Shown piece after piece: positions 1-8,826 of a stretch of 64,000 bases of DNA. The DNA comes from Gammaproteobacteria bacterium. GTDB lineage: Bacteria > Pseudomonadota > Gammaproteobacteria > Natronospirales > REEB76. Location of the stretch: positions 62,001-126,000 of the forward strand of contig DATEHU010000017.1 of assembly GCA_035279405.1 (NCBI GenBank), in the 5' to 3' direction. A program made the position numbers and the translations under genes. The first letter of the stretch is position 1, and each line of letters begins with the position of its first letter. The notes beneath the pieces were generated by a model. The model had not been told where the DNA came from. It saw only the letters and a list, made by a program, of their open reading frames with translations, and did no database searches.

Positions 1-198
1 TACTCGGCAAGCGCCGGCAGTCGGAAAAAACCACGGGATTTACCGGGAGTGAAACTGAACCCGTTAGGGGATTTACCGATAGATTACCGGCACCCGGACG
101 TCCAGACTTTGAGTCACGGAAATTAGGCATCGGATGGCGACATTAGGCCAACGGTGCGCCCGAGGGCGACCGTGGTGTCGCGGCAGACGGAGACAAAC

Positions 199-615
199 AT
201 GCGCGTGATTCTGGTGGACGACAATGTTCTGTTCCTCGAGACGCTGGCGGTGGAGCTGGCGCGCAATCCCGCGATCCAGGTGGTAGGCCGCGCGAGCGGC
301 GGAGTTGAAGGCTTGCAGCTGGCGACCGCATTGCAGCCGGATGTAGTGATCTCGGATCTGGCCATGCCCTGCATGAATGGCCTGGAACTTGCCCAACATC
401 TCAAACAACTAGTGCCACCACCGCACGTGGTGATGATGTCCATGTTCGACGAGCCCGAGTATCGCGAAGGTGCGACGCTCATGGGCGTGGACGGCTACAT
501 CGCCAAGCGCGATACGCATGCGGAGCTGCTGCCCCTGCTGCGGCGACTGAATGACGAACCCGCGTTGCGCGGCACGGCCGCCACCGGGACTCAGATCGCG
601 CACGCGTCCGGATGA
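199..615 (+). CDS. Stand-alone response-regulator receiver protein
   Basis: A 138-residue CheY-like receiver domain with no output domain. The acidic pair D7/D8 follows the first strand (VILVDD), the phospho-acceptor is D53 in VISDLAMP, the switch Ser is S81, and the conserved Lys is K103 in YIAKRD. The start is the ATG at 199, which has a GGAG about 8 bases upstream and begins directly at the first beta strand; a longer frame from 154 would add a basic non-homologous tail. The best resemblance is to NarL/FixJ receivers that have lost the LuxR-type helix-turn-helix, so it probably acts by protein-protein contact or as a phosphate sink. No histidine kinase lies next to it in this window. The partner is unknown. 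Confidence 0.85.
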   Translation: MRVILVDDNVLFLETLAVELARNPAIQVVGRASGGVEGLQLATALQPDVVISDLAMPCMNGLELAQHLKQLVPPPHVVMMSMFDEPEYREGATLMGVDGYIAKRDTHAELLPLLRRLNDEPALRGTAATGTQIAHASG

Positions 616-709
616 CCGCGTGGATTTGATTATCCGGCGCTACTGACGGCCGGGGCTCCGCTCACACCAGGCAAAGCGAAGCCGCAACGCCGCACGCGTC
701 CGGCAACAT

Positions 710-1915
710 TCATTCACAACTGAGACAGGGAAACTCCCGGCGTGTCTCGACTTCGTCTTGGTAGTTGACATCGGCACGCGCAAAACCGAACAGCCGCAGG
801 AAGTCGCGCTTGTACTGCGCGTAGTCGGTCAGCTCGCGCAGATTCGCCGTAGTGACCTGCGGCCACAATTCCAGACAGGCCTGCTGTACGTCGCTGCGCA
901 GTTCGCGGTCATCCAGCCGCCAGCGACCGTGTCCGTCGTCCAGCGGCGCATGGCTGTCGGCCCGGTAGAGAAAATCGCTGAACAGTCGTTGCTGCTGCGC
1001 GAGACAATCCTCGGCGAGCGCGCGCGAGCGCAGCGCGCGTTGCACCACCGACAGGTACAGCGGCATGGCCGGAATCGCCGCGCTCGCCTGGGTGACCACG
1101 GATTTCATGATGGCGACGCCAGCCCTGAGTCCGCCTGCCGCGTAGCGCGTACCCAATTCACGCGCGGTATTTTCCAGGTCCTTTTTGGCGTGCCCGAGCG
1201 TGCCATGCCAATAGATCGGCCAGGTGATTTCCGGTCCGATGTAGCTGTACGCCACGGTGGTGGCGTCGGGGGCAAGCACCTGGGCCGCGTCCAGCGCCGC
1301 GAGCCACTGGCTCCAATTCTCGCCGCCCATCACCGAGACGGTGTCGCGGATTTCCTCCGCGCTCGCGGACGGCACGGTGACTTCGATCACCGTGTCATGG
1401 TCGGTATCGACAGTCTTGGTGGTGAACGGCGCACCGATGGGCTTGAGCGCGGTGCGCGCCGTGCGTGCGTCCGGCAGCCGACGCAGCGGTGCGGCCAGGG
1501 AATACACCACCAGATCCACCTGGCCACCGAGGTCGCGCTTGATAGCGTCGATCGCGCAGCTGCGCGTAGCGGCGGCGAACGCATCGCCGTTGATGGACAC
1601 ACAAGGCAGTCCGGCGCGCGTCGCGTACTGATGGAACGCCGCCGCGTTGTACCAGCCGGCGCTCGCGGACTTGGCGACCCGTCCCGGCTTTTCCAGGAAC
1701 ACGCCCACAGTCGCGGCGCCGTAGACAAAGGCCGCGGTGATGCGTGCCGCCAGGCCGTATCCGGTGGAGGCGCCGATGATAAGCGCGGTTTTCGGCACGC
1801 TCGCCTGTCCCGGGGCTTTGCGCGCGCGCGCGACCTGGTCGCGCACGTTGAGTTCGCAGCCCAGCGGATGCGCCGTGGTGCAGATAAAGCCCCACACTTT
1901 CGGCTGAACAATCAT
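710..1915 (-). CDS. fabV: Trans-2-enoyl-ACP/CoA reductase FabV
   Basis: Full-length (401 residues) FabV, the NADH-dependent enoyl reductase that performs the last reduction of each fatty-acid elongation round and is a triclosan-tolerant alternative to FabI. Visible hallmarks are the N-terminal MIVQPKVWGFICTTAHP, the Rossmann loop GASTGYGLA (residues 48-56), VVYSLAAP (137-143), and the family active site Tyr-x8-Lys with Y235 and K244 (YWHGTLGHAK). The C-terminus ends with the usual LFGF plus an acidic tail. It lies on the same strand as the aryl-polyene operon but is separated from it by a lipoprotein gene. An APE polyene needs no enoyl reduction, so I take FabV as general fatty-acid synthesis rather than part of the pathway. 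Confidence 0.95.
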   Translation of the reverse strand: MIVQPKVWGFICTTAHPLGCELNVRDQVARARKAPGQASVPKTALIIGASTGYGLAARITAAFVYGAATVGVFLEKPGRVAKSASAGWYNAAAFHQYATRAGLPCVSINGDAFAAATRSCAIDAIKRDLGGQVDLVVYSLAAPLRRLPDARTARTALKPIGAPFTTKTVDTDHDTVIEVTVPSASAEEIRDTVSVMGGENWSQWLAALDAAQVLAPDATTVAYSYIGPEITWPIYWHGTLGHAKKDLENTARELGTRYAAGGLRAGVAIMKSVVTQASAAIPAMPLYLSVVQRALRSRALAEDCLAQQQRLFSDFLYRADSHAPLDDGHGRWRLDDRELRSDVQQACLELWPQVTTANLRELTDYAQYKRDFLRLFGFARADVNYQDEVETRREFPCLSCE

Positions 1916-2021
1916 GCGTGCTCACCTTGTGGCAGATGCGGCGCGTGACAACCGGACTGCGTGCGCGGCCACCGCATCCCCCTGCACCGAACCCGGTTAC
2001 GCGTGCCGCGCGCTACCGCAA

Positions 2022-2447
2022 CTATTGCGGGACACACGCCGATGGCGCGCTGCACATGGTTCGCATGGCAGCGTTGATGGAATCCCTCAGGTCCGCGGTC
2101 CAGCGGTTGTAACGTGGATCGATCTTGCCGGTCGCCGCGTCGTAGTTCATGTCCTGAGTGTTTTTGTAGTGGATACTGTAAGTGTGCGCGTCATACAGGA
2201 TGTCCACGCTCACGCTGCGCGGCGTTTCGACGTGCGTGGCCACGATGTGGCCGGGCGCCACGGTCACGGCGGTCCAACCCTCGTTGTAGGCGCCGACATA
2301 TATCGCACGCTCAAGCTGTTTTATGTCGAGCGGCTGATTCTCGAAGCCGACTGCGGGCATATTGTCGTAGTGCTGCAGCGGCACCGGTATGCAGGCGGTC
2401 AGCAACAGCGCGCAGGCCAGCGCGGGAATGAGCATGGCGATTTTCAT
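2022..2447 (-). CDS. Small lipoprotein of unknown function
   Basis: A 141-residue protein with a type II signal peptide: a short basic start (MK), hydrophobic core, and lipobox LLTAC with the lipidated Cys at position 19. The mature part (about 122 residues) is polar, with a region YDAHTYSIHYKNTQDMNYD that looks like a compact beta-rich domain, and two late cysteines (in MCSAPSACVPQ) that could form a disulfide. Residue +2 after the Cys is Ile, so export to the outer membrane is likely. I do not recognise a named family. It sits between fabV and apeQ on the same strand but more than 140 bases from apeQ. Confidence 0.75.
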   Translation of the reverse strand: MKIAMLIPALACALLLTACIPVPLQHYDNMPAVGFENQPLDIKQLERAIYVGAYNEGWTAVTVAPGHIVATHVETPRSVSVDILYDAHTYSIHYKNTQDMNYDAATGKIDPRYNRWTADLRDSINAAMRTMCSAPSACVPQ

Positions 2448-2598
2448 GGTGGTGATCTCCCGGTGTGATGCGCCCTGTCCGTGGACGGCAAAATCTGTGG
2501 TGCATTATTTTCCCACAGACTCGGCAAGGTCAAACCGCGAGTATCGGCATCGGTTCCGGTGAGGGCGCGGTCGTCAGCCGGCGCGCGACGTTCAAGGT

Positions 2599-3330
2599 TC
2601 AGAGCATGCCCCCGTTGACGGCGATCACCTGGCGGGTGATGTAGGCGGCGGCCTCCGAAAACAGGAATGCCACCAGCGCCGCGACTTCCTGCGGCTGGCC
2701 CAGGCGTCCGAGCGGAATCTGCTTGAGAATCTCCGCCACCGGCGCGCCGTGCAGCATGTCGGTTTCGATCAGGCCGGGCGCCACGCAATTCACGGTGATG
2801 CCGCGGCTCGCGAGTTCCACGGCGAGTGCCTTGCTGGCGCCGATCAGCCCGGCCTTGGCCGCGCTGTAATTGGTCTGCCCGCGGTTGCCCATCTGTCCGG
2901 CGACCGAGGCGATGCTCACGATGCGTCCGCCGTTGCGCATGCGCACCAGCGGCATCACCAGCGGCTGCAGCACGTTGTAGAAGCTGTCGAGATTCGCCGC
3001 CAGCACCCGGTCCCAGTCCTCGCCCGGCATGGCGGCGAAGGTGTTGTCGGCGCTGATGCCGGCGTTGCACACCACGCCCCAATAGGCGCCGTGCTTTTCC
3101 AGGTCCGCGTGCAGCACGCGGCGCGTGGCTTCGCGGTTGGCGGCGTCGAAACCCAGGCAATGCGCCACGGCGCCGGCCGCACCGAGTTCCTGCGCGAGCT
3201 GCTCGGCCTTGGCGGAGTTGGTGTGGTAATGCAGGCCCAGCTGGAATCCGCTGGCCGCGAGTGCGCGCGCGATGGCGCGGCCGATGCCGCCGCTCGCGCC
3301 CGTGACCAAAACGCGTTTGCTTGTGCTCAT
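2599..3330 (-). CDS. apeQ: Aryl-polyene 3-ketoacyl-ACP reductase (ApeQ-type, FabG family)
   Basis: A 243-residue short-chain dehydrogenase that reduces the 3-keto group after each condensation in aryl-polyene assembly, using NADPH. The cofactor loop is TGASGGIG (residues 10-17), NAG is at 89-91, and the catalytic set is S142, Y155 and K159 (YSAAK). It is the last gene of the long minus-strand cluster; its ATG overlaps the stop of apeP by four bases. The length is typical of FabG, and position after dehydratase and ketosynthase genes is the standard APE arrangement (ApeO-P-Q). By sequence alone it could be a housekeeping FabG; the assignment rests on context. Confidence 0.9.
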   Translation of the reverse strand: MSTSKRVLVTGASGGIGRAIARALAASGFQLGLHYHTNSAKAEQLAQELGAAGAVAHCLGFDAANREATRRVLHADLEKHGAYWGVVCNAGISADNTFAAMPGEDWDRVLAANLDSFYNVLQPLVMPLVRMRNGGRIVSIASVAGQMGNRGQTNYSAAKAGLIGASKALAVELASRGITVNCVAPGLIETDMLHGAPVAEILKQIPLGRLGQPQEVAALVAFLFSEAAAYITRQVIAVNGGML

Positions 3331-3770
3331 GGCGCCAAGGCCTCGCTGGTTTCGACGACGATGAGTGTGGCGCTCGCCAGCAGCTGTCCATTATGCGAGA
3401 TGCGGCAGCGGCACGCGCCCACGCCCTGGCTGTCGCCGAATTCACGTTCGGCGCGCACCTCCAGTTGCATGTTCTCGGCAAAGTAATCGGTGTGTGCCTG
3501 ATACCGACGCGTGCCGAGCAGCATGCCGACATGCGGCGCGCCGCCGAAGCGCCGGTTGTTCAGGCCGGCATGTGCGGCCGCCGCCTGCGCCATGAATTCG
3601 ATCCCCGCCCACACGGGCACGCCGTGTCCGGCGACAAACAGCGGGTGGGTGCGCGCGATGCGCACCCGCGCCACGGTGTGATTCTCGGAATGTTCCAGCA
3701 CCGCGTCCAGCATCACCGCGCGCCCGCGATGCGGCAACAGTTCGGTTACGGGTGGAAATCCGGCGCTCAT
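3327..3770 (-). CDS. apeP: Aryl-polyene 3-hydroxyacyl-ACP dehydratase, ApeP-type hotdog
   Basis: A 147-residue single hotdog-fold protein. It starts with the family pattern LLPHRGRAVMLDAV and contains FVAGHGVPVWAGIEFMAQAA, the central helix of the hotdog. In characterised APE systems ApeP pairs with ApeI to form a heteromeric dehydratase that makes the trans double bonds. The start chosen is the ATG at 3770, which overlaps the stop of the ketosynthase gene (TGATG); a longer frame reading upstream is only a shadow of apeO. The end overlaps the apeQ start by four bases, so the genes should be translationally coupled. Confidence 0.88.
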   Translation of the reverse strand: MSAGFPPVTELLPHRGRAVMLDAVLEHSENHTVARVRIARTHPLFVAGHGVPVWAGIEFMAQAAAAHAGLNNRRFGGAPHVGMLLGTRRYQAHTDYFAENMQLEVRAEREFGDSQGVGACRCRISHNGQLLASATLIVVETSEALAP

Positions 3771-4948
3771 CAGGCGCGTCCCAGCAGTACGCAGATGTTG
3801 CTGCCGCCGAAGGCGAAGGAATTGCTGGCCGCGATGCGGCAATGTTGCGACGCGTCTGCGGCGCGACACAGCCGGAGCGGCGCGAGTGCCGGATCGGCGG
3901 CGCCGTCCCAGACGTGCGGCGGCAGCGGCGCAGCGGCCGATTCGGTGAGCAGCAGCCAGCAGAACGCAAGTTCGGTGGCGCCGGCCGCGCCCAGCATGTG
4001 GCCCACCAGCGGTTTGGTGGAACTGCACGGCGTATCGCTGCCGAACACGCGCGCCACCGCGTGGCTTTCGACGAGATCGTTCTGCACGGTGGCGGTGCCG
4101 TGCAGGTTGAGGTAATCCACCGCGGCCGCATTCACGCCGGCTTCCGACAGTGCCGCGCGCATCGCGAGTTCCGCGCCGCGCCCCTGCGGATCGGGCGCGG
4201 AGATGTGCCAGGCATCGGAAGATTCGCCGACTCCGAGTACGCACACCGGCCCGGGCTCGCGGCTCAGGAGAAATACCGCCGCGCCCTCGCCGACGTTGAT
4301 GCCATCGCGATTCCTGCTGAACGGGTTGCACAGCCCGCGCGCCACGGACTCCAGCGCCGCGAAACCGTTGAGCGTGAGCCGGCAGAGCGAATCCACGCCG
4401 CCGCTCACCACCGCGTCGCAGATACCGGCGTGCAGCAAGCGGCGCGCGGAAGCGAGCGCCTTGGCGCTCGAGGTGCAGGCGGTCGAGACCGTCCACGTGG
4501 GACCGCGCACCGAGAGCGCGTGGCGCAGGTATTCGCTCGGTCCGCTGATTTCCTGCTGGCGATAGTCGTAAGCGGCGGGGAACGCGCCGTGGCGCAGGTG
4601 ATGGGCGTAGGCCTGTTCGCCCTCGGTGATGCCGGAGGTGCCGGTGCCGAGCACGATACCGACGCGCGCCGCTCCGTACTTGTCGATGGCCGCATCCAGT
4701 TGCGGGCGGATCTGCCCGATGGCCGCGGCGAGTATGCGGTTGTTGCGCGAATTATATTCCGGCCATTGCGGTTCGATGGGCGGCAGGTCCGCGTGCACCG
4801 CGCCGACATGCACAGGACGGCCGGGAATGAAGTCGTCGCGCACCTGCATGCCTGCGGTGGATCCCTTGTACAGACCGCGGCGTACGCTCGCCGCGTCGTT
4901 GCCGAGCGCATTGAGGATGCCGAGGGCGTGCAGATACACGCGCGTCAT
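3770..4948 (-). CDS. apeO: Aryl-polyene ketosynthase, ApeO-type
   Basis: A 392-residue KAS I/II-type condensing enzyme. The nucleophile is C158 in TVSTACTSSAKA; the two catalytic histidines are in NLHGTAT and in GHMLGAAGATE; the C-terminal NSFAFGGSN glycine-rich loop is intact. In known APE systems ApeO is the active ketosynthase that pairs with the chain-length-factor-like ApeC, which is also present here (14802-15554). It overlaps apeN by four bases upstream and apeP downstream. The complete Cys-His-His triad supports an active elongating enzyme. Confidence 0.92.
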   Translation of the reverse strand: MTRVYLHALGILNALGNDAASVRRGLYKGSTAGMQVRDDFIPGRPVHVGAVHADLPPIEPQWPEYNSRNNRILAAAIGQIRPQLDAAIDKYGAARVGIVLGTGTSGITEGEQAYAHHLRHGAFPAAYDYRQQEISGPSEYLRHALSVRGPTWTVSTACTSSAKALASARRLLHAGICDAVVSGGVDSLCRLTLNGFAALESVARGLCNPFSRNRDGINVGEGAAVFLLSREPGPVCVLGVGESSDAWHISAPDPQGRGAELAMRAALSEAGVNAAAVDYLNLHGTATVQNDLVESHAVARVFGSDTPCSSTKPLVGHMLGAAGATELAFCWLLLTESAAAPLPPHVWDGAADPALAPLRLCRAADASQHCRIAASNSFAFGGSNICVLLGRA

Positions 4949-5523
4949 GGCGTTGCTCCCGGAACGTTGAGCGGCGTGAGCTGCAGCGAAAGTTTGGCGC
5001 CTGGGATCACGATACTGATGTGCGCCGTATTCAGCGCGCCGCCGGTTTTCTCAATGCGTGCGATCAGCTGTCCCTGGTGCCACAGCTCGCGCACCTGCCG
5101 GTCGCCGGCCGCGCTCACGGTCAAGCTGAGATCGTGCAACTGCGACGGCAATTCATTGGCCGGCGCCACGCTCAGTTCCAGCATCGCGAGCAGCAGTTCC
5201 GGGCGCAAGTTACCCCCGGCGCTGTGGCTGGTGAGCTGCCGGCCATCGTAATCGAGGCTGAACAGCGCGGTACCGAACAGGCTCAAGCCGACGAGCCGCA
5301 GATGGTGCGCGTCAATCTGCAGGCGGCCGAGGAAGGTCTGCGACTGGCCCGCGTGCGTGACGGTGACCAGGTGGCTCGCGCTCACTGCGGGCAGGGCGGA
5401 AGGCGGCAGCGCGCAGAACACGCCGTCGTGCCCGAGGCGCGTGCAGCCCGGCGTCGGCGGCACACTGGCGCATCCCGCGACCAGGCCCAGCGTGGCAATC
5501 ACCAGTACAGCGCGCGCGCTCAT
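4945..5523 (-). CDS. DUF3261-type lipoprotein of the aryl-polyene cluster (ApeN-like)
   Basis: A 192-residue predicted lipoprotein with lipobox LVAGC (Cys at position 18). The mature domain (about 170 residues) is rich in beta-strand pattern and resembles a LolB-like half-barrel in its alternating hydrophobicity, including VTHAGQSQTFLGRLQID. DUF3261 lipoproteins lie beside the MMPL exporter in most APE clusters and are thought to help deliver the polyene lipid to the outer membrane; this role is inferred from context. It overlaps apeM (upstream) and apeO (downstream) by four bases each. Confidence 0.85.
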   Translation of the reverse strand: MSARAVLVIATLGLVAGCASVPPTPGCTRLGHDGVFCALPPSALPAVSASHLVTVTHAGQSQTFLGRLQIDAHHLRLVGLSLFGTALFSLDYDGRQLTSHSAGGNLRPELLLAMLELSVAPANELPSQLHDLSLTVSAAGDRQVRELWHQGQLIARIEKTGGALNTAHISIVIPGAKLSLQLTPLNVPGATP

Positions 5524-7832
5524 GTGCTTTCCCGCCCGGTGGGCGGCAGAGACAGGGGTGCACTCAGATAGCTTGCCAGTATGCCGATGAGCGTCGCCAG
5601 ACCGAAGGCATGCAGCGCGGGAATGCGGCTCACGGCGAGCAGGCCGAAGGAAAACAGCATGGTGATCGCCGAGAGCGTCACGGCAAGTGCCGGCGAGCGC
5701 TGACGCGTGCCGCCTTCGCGCAGGAACACGCTGTAATCGCGCCCCAGACCCAGAATCAAAATCAACGCCACCACCACGAAAATGTTGAGCGGCTCACGCA
5801 GCCAGCCGAGCGCGCCCAGGGTGATACCGAGCGCGAGCAGCGGCGGAAACAACATGCGCAGCGCTTCGCGCCGGCCATATCTCCAGAGCAGCAGCGCGAA
5901 GATCACCAGATATCCGATCACCACCAGCCAGGTGGCGCGCACGCGGATGCGGTGAAAAGTTTCAGTTACGCGTGCCAGCGGCTGCACGAACTCGGTGCCG
6001 GGCGTGGACAATGCGGCTTGCTCCAGGGTCGCGGGATTCAGCTGGCCGTGACCGGTGACGGTCGCGAGCAGTGCTACGCCGGTGGACGTCGGAATGACCA
6101 GCTGCTTGAGATCCGGCGCGGCACTGAAAAGTTGCGCGGCGTCGAGAGGCCGGCGCGCTGCGTGCTGCCATTGCGCCTCGAGATGCGCGGTGAGTGCCGC
6201 CGGCAGGCCGAGACTTTTGAACGCGGTCTGCAACGCAGCCGGCGATGCGAGCACGCGGCTCCAGGCGGCGAGACTTGCCTGCTGCTGCGCATTGGACGGC
6301 AGAAAGCGCGACAGGCTAAGCGGCAGCGCCGACGGCACGCGCGCACCGAGCGTCACGAACAGGGCCTGCTCACGCGCGAGCGCCTGCTCGAGATCGCTGC
6401 CGGCAATCAGGAAAAATCCCGGCGGCGGCAACTGGCCGAGCGTAGTGCGGATCTCGGCATCGGTGTGCAGCAGCTTGGGTGGCAGGTGTTGCAGTTCGCG
6501 CACATCGTCGCTGGTCTGCAACCGCAGCCAGCCGGGAATGCAAAGCAGCAGGGCGAGCGCAGGCAACACGTAACGCCAGCGCGAGGGACGGCAGCCCGCC
6601 GCGATGAATTGCTGTGGCCAGCGCACGGCCGCATGTGCGGCCACGCGCGGGTTGCGCGTCAGCGTGAGCGGAAAAATGAGCGCCACCACCAGTCCGGCTT
6701 CGAGCAAACCCGCCACGGAAAACACCGCAATCTGCGTCAGGGCCGGAAAACCCGCCAGCAGCAGGAAGGCAAATGCCACCACTCCGGTGAGCAGGCCCAT
6801 GAGCAGGCCCGGCCGCACGCGGCGCCATACCGCCGGCGGCGCGCTTTCGCCGAACCAGTATTCCGCGAAATACAGGAACGCATAGTCAATGGCAATTCCC
6901 AGCAGCGTGGTGCCGAACACCAGGGTGAGAATCTGGATGGAGCCAAACCAGACAATTACCGCGGCGCTGGCCGCGAGCACGCTGGCCGCAAGCTGCAGCG
7001 CGGCGAGCAGGTGCGGCGCGAGGCTGCGGAACACGAAGGCAATGAGCAGCATGATGAGCACGGCGGAAGCCACGCTCAGCCACAGGGTTTCGCGTTGCGC
7101 TTCGCGACGCGCGGCTTGCGCGAACAGCGGTGCGCCCGTGGCCAGAAACTCGCAGTCGTCGCAGACTTTGCGCGCCGCGTTGTGCGCCGCATCCACGGCC
7201 TGCACTGCGAGTGCCGCGCCGGCTTGCGAGAAACCCGAAGTGCTCACCTGTACGCGCAGCAGGTAATCGCGCCGTCCATTGCGCAGCGCCGTGAGCAGCG
7301 GCCCATCGGGCAGGAATGCGGGGTAAGGCCGCGGCAACCGGCTGAGAAATGCGGCGAGATAACCGCCGGGGTCCGTATCGAAACTGCTGGTCAGGCCGGC
7401 GGGGCTCGCGAGCGACACGGCGACGTCCGTGGTGAGTGCCTGCGCGCCGCCGCGGGTGAGACGTGCGGTCTGGGCGGCATCAAGCATGGCAAAGTGATGC
7501 GCCTGATAGAGCGCGAGCAGTTGCTGCAGCGTCTGGCCGGTGTTTTCGGCATGCAGGCCGGCATTGAGGAGCGCCGTGTGGGCGGCGAGCGCCGCCGCGC
7601 GGGTCGCGGGCGTGTCCGCGCCGCTCACCAGGATCAGCAATTCGTTTATGAAGGCATCGCGGCTGCGCTCGTTGGCGACGCGCAGGGCGCCGGATTCCTG
7701 CTGCGCCGGCAAGGCAGCCAGGATATCGGTGTTGATCGGCTGGTGCACGTCGAGGCGCAGCCACGCGAATGCGCACAGCACAGCGAGTGACGCGAGCCAG
7801 AGCGTGCAGCGCGCGACGCTGGCGAAGCGCAT
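5520..7832 (-). CDS. MMPL/RND-family exporter of the aryl-polyene cluster (ApeM-like)
   Basis: A large inner-membrane protein (770 residues) with two repeats of one N-terminal helix, a periplasmic domain of roughly 200 residues, and a bundle of five to six transmembrane helices. The second bundle has GLGRDYSVFLREG, the acidic/Arg segment typical of MMPL-like exporters in APE clusters. It probably moves the aryl-polyene lipid across the inner membrane, working with the LolA-like and DUF3261 proteins encoded on either side. The start at 7832 (MRFASVARCTLWLASL) gives a normal signal-anchor; a GTG six bases upstream overlaps the previous stop and is an alternative. Confidence 0.9.
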   Translation of the reverse strand: MRFASVARCTLWLASLAVLCAFAWLRLDVHQPINTDILAALPAQQESGALRVANERSRDAFINELLILVSGADTPATRAAALAAHTALLNAGLHAENTGQTLQQLLALYQAHHFAMLDAAQTARLTRGGAQALTTDVAVSLASPAGLTSSFDTDPGGYLAAFLSRLPRPYPAFLPDGPLLTALRNGRRDYLLRVQVSTSGFSQAGAALAVQAVDAAHNAARKVCDDCEFLATGAPLFAQAARREAQRETLWLSVASAVLIMLLIAFVFRSLAPHLLAALQLAASVLAASAAVIVWFGSIQILTLVFGTTLLGIAIDYAFLYFAEYWFGESAPPAVWRRVRPGLLMGLLTGVVAFAFLLLAGFPALTQIAVFSVAGLLEAGLVVALIFPLTLTRNPRVAAHAAVRWPQQFIAAGCRPSRWRYVLPALALLLCIPGWLRLQTSDDVRELQHLPPKLLHTDAEIRTTLGQLPPPGFFLIAGSDLEQALAREQALFVTLGARVPSALPLSLSRFLPSNAQQQASLAAWSRVLASPAALQTAFKSLGLPAALTAHLEAQWQHAARRPLDAAQLFSAAPDLKQLVIPTSTGVALLATVTGHGQLNPATLEQAALSTPGTEFVQPLARVTETFHRIRVRATWLVVIGYLVIFALLLWRYGRREALRMLFPPLLALGITLGALGWLREPLNIFVVVALILILGLGRDYSVFLREGGTRQRSPALAVTLSAITMLFSFGLLAVSRIPALHAFGLATLIGILASYLSAPLSLPPTGREST

Positions 7833-7834
7833 GT

Positions 7835-8404
7835 TCACGGAGCACTGTGCGGCGGACTGATGGGCGTGAAGCGCAACTGCAGGCGGCCGCCCGAGGTTTC
7901 GCGGATCTCGATCTGTTCGGGCCGGCCGGGCGCGCTTTCCACGACCTCGATGCCTGCAATCGCCTGGCTCAGGGGCCCGGGCTTGGGCGTGAGCGTGACG
8001 CGCTGGCCCTGGGCCAGTGGCTGCACCTGCACGTCGAAATAGCGCTGCAGTCGCGCCATGTTCCCCGACAGCGCGCCCACGAAAATCTGTTCCACCGCCG
8101 CGAGCCACGGCGCCTGTTCGGGATCGAGCTGGCGCACGCTGCCATCCGGCAGCTCCTCGCGCGCCTCCCCGCCGTTCATCTCGAACACATAATGGTAGGG
8201 CGCGGTGATTTCCCAGCGGAAACCATGGGCCGCATCCACGCTCAGCAGGCCGTGGCTGATGAGCGGGGTGTCAAACCCCGGCAAGCTGCGGGTTTCGACG
8301 AAGCGCGCGCTGAATGCGGCCGGGATACGCGGCGTCGTGGCCGCGTGCACGCCACTGGCCGCAAGCAGGCACAAGGCTGCGAATGCGGGCATGCGGAATT
8401 TCAT
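7835..8404 (-). CDS. LolA-like periplasmic carrier of the aryl-polyene cluster (ApeL-like)
   Basis: A 189-residue protein with a cleavable signal peptide (MKFRMPAFAALCLLAASGVHA, cleavage after AHA-like VHA). The mature part has the LolA pattern: FVETRSLPGFDTPLISHGLLSVD near the start and FRWEITAPYHYVFEMNG, corresponding to the LolA strand that follows the R-F-W/Q segment. LolA-fold proteins carry hydrophobic cargo across the periplasm; here the likely cargo is the polyene lipid delivered by the adjacent MMPL exporter. The ATG overlaps the thioesterase stop by four bases. Confidence 0.87.
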   Translation of the reverse strand: MKFRMPAFAALCLLAASGVHAATTPRIPAAFSARFVETRSLPGFDTPLISHGLLSVDAAHGFRWEITAPYHYVFEMNGGEAREELPDGSVRQLDPEQAPWLAAVEQIFVGALSGNMARLQRYFDVQVQPLAQGQRVTLTPKPGPLSQAIAGIEVVESAPGRPEQIEIRETSGGRLQLRFTPISPPHSAP

Positions 8405-8820
8405 AAATAATCCTTGAGGCGCGCGCGCAGCACCGGCGGGCTTACCAGCTGCAGTTCGCCGCTGTGTGCATCCACCGCACACTGGACGGTGTAACCGCTG
8501 CTCAGGCGTTTGCCACCGACCACGTCGGCCACGCGATAGCCGATCTTCAGGCGGTTCTCCCATTCCAGCAAATCGGCGTGTACCTGAATGCGCTGCGCAT
8601 AACGCATGGGCTGCACGAAGCGCGCCTTGAGTTCGACGATCGGCCACAGATACCCCGAGGCCTGCATCTCGGGATAGTCGTAATCGATTTTGCGCAGCAG
8701 CGCGGCACGTGCGGTTTCGAAATAGCGGAAATAATTCCCGTGCCATACCACCTGCATGAGATCCACATCCTGGAACGGCACCTCGATCTCGACCTGTGCC
8801 GTGAGCACCGCGTCGCCCAC
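8401..8820 (-). CDS. apeK: Hotdog acyl thioesterase, ApeK-type (4-hydroxybenzoyl-CoA thioesterase family)
   Basis: A 139-residue hotdog thioesterase. The family active-site segment FQDVDLMQVVWHGNYFRYFETAR has the Asp-x-(D/M)-x2-V-x-H-x2-Y pattern of 4-hydroxybenzoyl-CoA/YbgC thioesterases. In APE clusters it may release or edit acyl groups on the ACPs. It lies 6 bases downstream of the ammonia-lyase gene and overlaps the LolA-like gene by four bases. Confidence 0.88.
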   Translation of the reverse strand: MGDAVLTAQVEIEVPFQDVDLMQVVWHGNYFRYFETARAALLRKIDYDYPEMQASGYLWPIVELKARFVQPMRYAQRIQVHADLLEWENRLKIGYRVADVVGGKRLSSGYTVQCAVDAHSGELQLVSPPVLRARLKDYL

Positions 8821-8826
8821 CGCCAG

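Noticed and set aside
5610-7790. Very long plus-strand open frame (over 700 codons) inside the exporter gene
   Set aside because: It is antisense to the MMPL exporter, has the Arg/Gln/His-rich composition typical of GC-rich shadow frames, and lacks any recognisable domain or start signal.
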